Source: Bacteroidaceae bacterium (GTDB taxonomy: Bacteria; Bacteroidota; Bacteroidia; Bacteroidales; Bacteroidaceae). Taken from it: a DNA stretch of 7,355 nt. Within the stretch, counting starts at the first letter, position 1. Each line of letters begins with the position of its first letter. The DNA lies in contig CAAGKZ010000031.1 in the NCBI GenBank assembly GCA_900770665.1, positions 1-7,355 on the forward strand. The letters run 5' to 3'. The translations under genes and the position numbers were made by a program. Under the pieces are notes generated by a model. The model was not told the origin of the DNA and ran no database searches. It saw nothing but the letters and a program-made list of their open reading frames with translations. Shown one piece after another: positions 1 through 6,800 of this stretch.

Positions 1-58
1 TAATTTCAAACATAAAAAACAGTCCAAAAGCAAGAATACCTCTTGGGGTACCGAGATG

Positions 59-559
59 TTAAAAGAGAAATAAAGCTATTTGTATAGTGCGTACAGGGGC
101 TACAACCATAAGTGTACCCTTTCTTGTCTGCAAAGCGGCACCCGAACTGAAGAACATTGAGTGCCATGTCTTGGGGTGTCGTCCTACACCTTTGAAGATA
201 AGGTTGGAAAACAATGTGATTGTAGTGGAATCAATAATCTGTAGTCTGTCCATCCATTTGGGCTGCTTGCGGCTTCGGCTGTCCGATATAAGTTAGCCTT
301 TGTATCTGGCATACAGATCGCGGTATATTGCCTCAAATATAGTTTCAGAACGGCGTTTATTGGCATCGGCCAGCGTGCTGCGGCTTATCTCGAAGGTTAT
401 ACCAATGTGTGCCAACTTGTTGGTGTCGGCAAGCCGAGAGGTGGTAATCTCACGCAGAGAATCAAACCGCTTGATTACGGCATAGGCGAAGCCGGTGCTG
501 CATATCAGCATGAATATGTGAAATAGAAATATTCTTTTGCTCAAGAAAGGTGAATTCAT
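59..559 (-). pseudogene. Degenerate IS4-type transposase remnant (DUF4372/DDE class)
   Basis: Reading leftward from the ATG at 559, one frame stays open except for a TAA at 293-295. On both sides of that stop the frame resembles Bacteroidetes IS4-type transposases of the DUF4372 group. The upstream part has RFDSLREITT and ISRSTLADANKRRSE (N-terminal DNA-binding region). The downstream part has SDSRSRKQPKWMDRL, then IIDSTTITLFSN and KGVGRHPK. The Asp of DSTTI (codon 230-232) would be the first catalytic residue of the DDE triad. Recognisable homology runs only from about 484 down to 167. The first 25 or so residues (559-485) do not look like a transposase N-terminus, and after HPKT the expected Lys/Gly-rich continuation is replaced by unrelated sequence until a stop at 59-61. 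The other two DDE acidic residues are absent. It is therefore a dead, doubly truncated fragment. Family assignment is from remembered motifs; bases 1-58 hold nothing I recognise. Confidence 0.75.
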
Positions 560-627
560 ATTTCTTGTATCGTTATTATTTTATTGCAAATTTAAATAAT
601 TTCTACACTGCGGCCTATCCCCCCGCT

Positions 628-648
628 GTTTACATTTCGGTTTACATT
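628..648. repeat. Pair of 9-bp direct repeats GTTTACATT, 12-bp period
   Basis: GTTTACATT occurs at 628-636 and again at 640-648, separated by TCG. The pair lies about 80-100 bp upstream of the predicted promoter of the large gene. Close direct repeats on roughly the same face of the helix are a common form of binding site for a dimeric activator, but no specific regulator can be named. Chance in AT-rich DNA cannot be excluded. Confidence 0.4.
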
Positions 649-679
649 CACACTATTTTTGTCTAAAACCCCATTTGTA

Positions 680-698
680 TAGGATTAAATGTAGGATT
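680..698. repeat. Pair of 7-bp direct repeats TAGGATT, 12-bp period
   Basis: TAGGATT occurs at 680-686 and 692-698, again with a 12-bp period, like the pair at 628-648. It sits just upstream of the predicted -33 region at about 705. Together the two pairs suggest a regulator-binding region for the 818 gene. This is inference from spacing only. Confidence 0.35.
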
Positions 699-704
699 CT
701 GTTA

Positions 705-736
705 TTTTAGGCTTTGGTAATATGGAAGTAACTTTG
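705..736 (+). promoter_or_regulatory. Predicted Bacteroidetes-type promoter for the large LRR gene
   Basis: TAACTTTG at 729-736 matches the Bacteroidetes -7 consensus TAnnTTTG exactly. Twenty bases upstream, TTTT at 705-708 (in ATTTTAG) is a weak match to the TTTG -33 element at the expected distance. A TTTG at 713-716 is too close to serve. Transcription would begin near 741-744, giving a leader of about 75 nt. The -7 match and its place in the only intergenic gap before the gene are the support; the start has not been measured. Confidence 0.55.
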
Positions 737-777
737 TACTCGTGAAATTGTGCGCGCGTTAAACAGGGCGGCATTGT

Positions 778-817
778 AAAAAAAAAAGATTCAGGAATTA
801 TTGAAATTTTATAAAAA
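778..817 (+). promoter_or_regulatory. A-rich leader with A10 tract; translation start without Shine-Dalgarno
   Basis: Ten consecutive A residues lie at 778-787, and the last 20 bases before the ATG are almost all A and T (TTGAAATTTTATAAAA). There is no purine-rich Shine-Dalgarno sequence at the usual distance. This is normal in Bacteroidetes, where unstructured A/T-rich leaders drive initiation. The ATG at 818 is the right start because it is followed directly by a complete signal peptide, and no in-frame start further upstream would give a better one. Confidence 0.5.
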
Positions 818-886
818 ATGAAGCGAAAACTAATTTTCTTGTTTGCCGTCGCATTATGCATAACGATGGCATTACCAACAAAGGCA
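818..886 (+). other. Sec signal peptide of the LRR protein
   Basis: Residues 1-23 have a basic start (MKRK), a hydrophobic core (LIFLFAVALCITMAL) and a signal peptidase I site at TKA|Q, the AQ ending common in Bacteroidetes. Cys14 lies inside the core, but its preceding residues (V-A-L) do not form a lipobox, so a lipoprotein is unlikely. Confidence 0.88.
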
Positions 887-3800
887 CAGACCGATGATAC
901 GGGAACTGCACTGGAGGCGGAAAGTAAAAAGACACTTCCTTACCCCCGTGCGACCAAGGCTGTCCCGGCATCGGCTATGGAGTACGATTCCATTGCAGGT
1001 TGTTTTGTGGTGCGCGACACCATTGTGCCATCCCGCGCGGCTGCACGTTCCGGTGCTGCCAGAACAGTTGTTACACGTGCAGCAGTGGCTTATACCGAGG
1101 ACGGTGTACAGTATGGCTATTTCGGCGACCAGCTCTCGAGCAACAATATGGCCGAGATGAGGCAAATTGTTGAGTCGTGGACTACATTAATACCAAATAT
1201 CGATATTGATGAAGTTCTTTCTCCTGCCCCGGATAAAGAGACTTGGTATATGCAAATAGTTGGAGTTGACAATGATGACCTTGATGACGCAGACGGAGAA
1301 ATGCGTATCTACAACGACATAGGTACTACCTACAATTACAAGACTATTGCCATAGACAGCACCGCCTTGCGAGGCAACGAGCACATAAAGAAGGTTGTGT
1401 TCGAGGATTGTGCATCGGCATCGGAAAATGCTAACACCTATTTGAGAATGGTAATTCACGACGGTGCGTTCAAGGATTGTAAGAACTTGAAAGAGTTCAA
1501 TATGTACTACCTTGTAACAGCCGGAACTAATAACTATCAAATGCTATATCCCTGGGATATATACATAGGCGATAATGTATTTGACGGTTGTCACCCCGAT
1601 TTCCGCATTGTGGTTGCTCCACAGTTGTATAACTACTTTATAGTTGATGACAACTGGGGTAAATACGCCGACAGGATTGTGGCATCGGACTACCTGCCTA
1701 CAACTTATGACCCTATCACATTTGAAGGTGTGACATACGACTATGCGGCCAACTCGCTGAATACATTGCCTACATCGGAACTTACCCGCCTGCAATCGTC
1801 GTGGTGGAATGCTGCCATTATTGGTGCTGAAGTTGCCATAGCAATAGCTACTTGGGGAATAGCAAATTCATCAATCACATCAGCTAAAGCATCACTTCAA
1901 ACATCAATAGATGCAGCTAAAATTAAATTTGACTTTGCCAAATGGTACTTGGGCAATACCGAGTTAATGTTCAAAAATGCGATAAAGGATAATTTGCAAA
2001 CGATTATTGAATCAGCAAGAGCAGCTCATCAGACGGCTCTGCTTGCATATACTACAGCTACAGAAGCATACACCTCTGCCCTTGGTGCTACAGTAGCAAC
2101 CGATACATACTATATGATAGCTGCCGGAGTGAGCGCTACATCGGTTGCAGGTGTAAATGGTTTGAGCTATATCGCCAATACTGTAGGAAATAAAGCCCGT
2201 CGTGAGCCAACTTGGGCTATGACAGGACAATGGTTGTTTACAGAGAGCAAGCATACTATTTATCATATGTATGTGAAAGATGTTGAAAACAGAGAGACTA
2301 TTACACTGTATAACGATATAGGCTCGGCTTATAACTATAAAACTGTGGCTATTGGTCGTGATGCATTCCGTGGCAAAAACAATCTAAGGACTTTGAAGTT
2401 CGAAGATGTAAACACCGGCGAGATGTATGCATCTATGACTGTTGTCATTCCCGACTCGGCGTTCTTTGGCTGTACAAATCTCGAAACTGTGGATTTGATT
2501 ATGCGTAGCAACTACACCGATCGTGATGTTGCTCTTGGTCCTGAAAACTTTATCCTTTGTGGAGAAGATATCTTCGCCGGTTGCGACACTACCAAACTGA
2601 AGATTCGTGTCGGTGCCGAAATGTATGATGAATTTGCCGAAAATATCTATTGGAAACAATATAAGAACTGTCTTGTTGCGGTTGACGTTCCCGAGGTGGT
2701 TGACTATACCGACTATGGCGCACAATATAGCTACAGTTTCGAAAACAGCACATTGAAGAAACAGGAGTATCTTGGTGAACACACAATAGAATACTTGCAC
2801 ATCATCGGCCCTGATGTTGAGGAACTCTCGAGCCAAAATGGTGAAGTAGGTCTTTTTAACGACATAGGTATCTACAACAACTACAGTCTCGACTATGTAA
2901 AGAACAAGGCTTTCTATGGCTGTAATGAACTTAAGGGTATCTCTATGTTCGACCTTAAGGGATTTGGCGGATTGGGTGATGCGTATGGCGACTTATCGCT
3001 TGTGCTTCAAGACTCTGCTTTTGCCTATTGCCCCAACTTGGAGTATATCAATATGCTCTATTTCCGCACCGATGGAACAAACTCGGTAGAGCCAATGGCC
3101 CCCGGCCGCGTGCAATTGGAAGAGGGTGTATTTGCCGGCAGCGACAAGTTCAAGGTGAAGATGGTGACCACAGCTGTAGAGGATTTTAAGGCCGATACTG
3201 CGTGGGCGAAGTATGAAGACAAGTTCCTTCCAAGTTTTATCTTGACCGAAGACGTTGTGCTGATGGAAACTCTTGAGGCTTGTGGTATGGAGTACGAATC
3301 GCCAATTACCGGAGGAAACTTTGACATATACGATGTAATGAAGGTTACCGACCCCGCAGCATTAGATGGCAAGTTCCAAGGTAAGGAACTTACAGTGTTT
3401 TACGATTTTAAGGCCTTTGAGTGCATCAATCTTGAATATATTGGTGAAGCTTGGTTTAAGGACTGTACCAAGCTGCAGGGTATTTGGCTTCCCTCGACGT
3501 TAAAGGTTATCAGAGCGCAGGCTTTTAGCAATTGTCAGTTGCTCGACGATGTGGTGATACCTGCAAGTGTAATAACTGTTGCTAATGAAGCGTTCGCGGG
3601 GTGTACCAATCTCAAGAGTATCACCTTCCTGTCAAGCACACCGGCCGGTCTTGGAGAGAATGTATTTGACAATCTGCCCGAGGACTATGTAATCTATGTT
3701 CCCGAAGCGGCAGTAGAGACCTACAAGGCAACTTGGGCACAATATGCCGACCACATACAAACTATAAGCAATAAGCACACCGGAATTTTTGAGGTGACGC

Positions 3801-6800
3801 TTACCGAACCGGGTACATTGGCCCAAGAATTGGGCCTTACCATTACCGGCACCGACCCTCTTTTGATTGCCGGTAACTATAGTAAATATGACAGCCTGAA
3901 AGTTGTCGGTCCTGTCAACGGTACCGATATAGGTGTAATCCGCATTATGGCCGGTCGCGATGTAGATAATTGTGAAGATATCTACCCTCGCAATCTTAAG
4001 TATCTCGACCTTTATGATGCACACATAAAAGCCGGTGGCGAGGATTACAACCAAGATGGTTCAAATGACCGCATTACCGAGGATAATTGCATCGATACTT
4101 ATATGTTCTGGGAACTCGATGTGTTGGAAACACTCATTTTGCCAAAGAGTGTAACAAAGATTAAGGATTATGCATTCAATAACTGTAATGCGCTGAGACG
4201 TGTGGTCATCGGTGACAACACAACGAGCATTGGTGAAGAGGTTACTCACGACAGCCCAATGTTGCAGGAGGTGATTCTGCTTTGCAATGAAGTCCCCGCA
4301 ACCGATGCCGATGCGTGGTCGGAAAAGACTCCGATAGCTATTTTCTACACACCAAACTCTTATCGTGACCACATTTCGGGCAGCCGAGTATATTACACTC
4401 GTGGCGACTCTATCGCTTCACCGTTCGAAGATGATGCTCTGTTGCGTGCTTTGGCCGAAAAACGCATCTTCACAATGAATGATTTTGCAACCTTGGAAAG
4501 TGTCGATAATTTGATTAACGGCAATAGCGAGATAAAGAAATTCAACGAACTGATAATGGCTGTTGAAGTGAAAGAATTGGGCGATAATTCATTAAGCGGT
4601 TGTTCTAATCTTGAAGAGGTGATGTTGCCTTTGTCGGTTGAGAAAATCACAGCCGGCGCATTCAATGGCTGTTCTTCGTTGATGAAAGTTAATGTGTTAT
4701 GTGATTCAATCCCGACATTGGCCGAAAATGCATTTGAAAGCCTTCCCGAAGACTTTGTAATCTACGTAGAAGCCGGCAAGGAAGATGCTTATCGCAAGGC
4801 TTGGTCTCAATATGCCGACCATATCCAGGGATACAAGCAGCAGACAGATGAGATAAAGGTTGTAACTGTGACTGAGCCGGGCACGCTTGCCGAGGCACTT
4901 GGCTTCACTGTAAATATGGATTCTCCAAGCGATGTGGGACGCATTGGTGGCGACCTTATCAGTATCAAGGCATTGAAGGTAAATGGCCCCATTAATGGCA
5001 AGGATATAGCAGTGTTGCGTATGCTTGGCGGTCGCGAAGAGGAAGATGCCGAAGAGGTGACATTGGCCCGTATGACATATCTTGACCTCTACGATGCAAC
5101 CATCTGTACCGACCCGGATAACATCTGCTTCAACAGAGATGGTACCAATGACTATGTTGAGAACGACAACGAAATTCCCGAGCATATGTTCTGGAAGCTC
5201 GACCGATTGCAAACTGTCATTCTTCCAAAGAATGTGACAAAGATTGACGAGAATGCATTCTACGACTGTCTAAACATTGAAACTATTGTTGTGGGCGATT
5301 CTACAACGTATATTGGTAATGATGCTTTTGGAAAGTGCAAGAGCTTGAAAAATATTGTATTCCTGTGCAATGTGAAGGCGGAACTTAATGGCGATGTATT
5401 TACCGACCCCGTGTCCGACCAACCATACCAAGTAGAGAAAATGTATGTTCCGCTAAGTATGCATAACGCTTATGTGGCCGACCGTGAATATACAACACAC
5501 ACTAAAGAGTTCTGCTCAAACTATGACGAAGATGCGCTGTTCCGTGCCTATGGCTCTCACGCTGTAATGAGCAATGACCAGTTGCGTAATGTAACCAATA
5601 TCAATGGTTGGTTTAAACATCACAATGATATTACCGACCTTACATCGTTGGGAGTCAGTGCTGTCGATAGCATTACAAACACTACATTCGCTTCTCTTCA
5701 AGGATTGAAAAAGATTGCCCTGCCTGCAAAACTTACAGTTTTGGAGGAAAATGCATTTGCTGCTAATACAAAATTGCAATATGTGGACTTTGCAAACTGT
5801 GAGAACAGTGAAATTATTACACAAAGCAATATTTCCGGGTTGGGTCTTAATCAAGATGCTCTCATTTATGCGCCGGAAGAGTTTGCTGCAACAGGCCTGA
5901 CCAATGTGGTATATGGTAGCGAGGGTAATCTGAAGTGTGACCATTTCACAATATCGGATAATAGGGAATATGTCGTGCCACGTGAATTCAGGGCCGGAAC
6001 AATCAGCTATGACCGCCAGTTTGCAAAGGGAGAGAAAACAACATTGTGCCTTCCTTTCGGTATAAAGGTTCCTGCAGGTGTCAAGGCTTATATTATGTCA
6101 GGCGAGGTTGAAGATGCTATCTTTATCTCTCGAGTGGATAGTATGGAGGCCGGGAAACCATATTTGGTTGTGGCAGATGAGGATATGACATTAAGTATAC
6201 AGGTTGAGACTTTGGTACCTGTGACTCCTGACATATTGCCACAGCTGAGTGAAGACTATTTTGCTATGACCGGTACATTGACCCCGATATCGAAAGCAGA
6301 GGCTGCGCAACAGTCTCTGTACATTCTTGGTGACGATGCTTGTTGGCACTTGGTAAAAGGTGCCAAAGACGGTGAGCCGGCACTGGCACGCTACCGTGCT
6401 TTCGTACGGGCTACAAAGGATGCAGCACCCGATGTTGTGAATATGTATGAGCTGATTGATGAATTGACAATTGCTGACGGCAACATTACTGCATTCGAGA
6501 ACCCAGAGGAGAAGGTTGTCGGTACCTTGTCATATACCCGCACTATCAACAATGATTGGAATGCCCTTTATGTTCCGTTCCAAATTGAATTGACCGATGA
6601 GTTCCTTGCGAATTACGATGTTGCATATATAAATGATGTGCGTAGCTATGACTGGAACGATGATGGTGAACTTGATGATTGGGAAGTGGAGATTATAAAG
6701 ATAAAGAATACCGGTAAGCTCAATGCCAACCATCCATACGTAATCCGCCCGAAGAGTGACGATGCAATAAACCTGAACATCACCCAATATAATACAATGT

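Noticed and set aside
87..296. Plus-strand open frame of 69 codons across the transposase remnant
   Set aside because: It is antisense to recognisable transposase codons (DSTTITLF, GVGRHPK) and shows no motif of its own.
611..630. GCGG...CCGC with a C6 run as a possible terminator
   Set aside because: The stem is only about four pairs and no T-run follows; it is not convincing on either strand.
860..862. Cys14 in the signal peptide as a lipoprotein cysteine
   Set aside because: The residues before it (V-A-L) do not form a lipobox because -1 is Leu, while a good signal peptidase I site (TKA|Q) follows.
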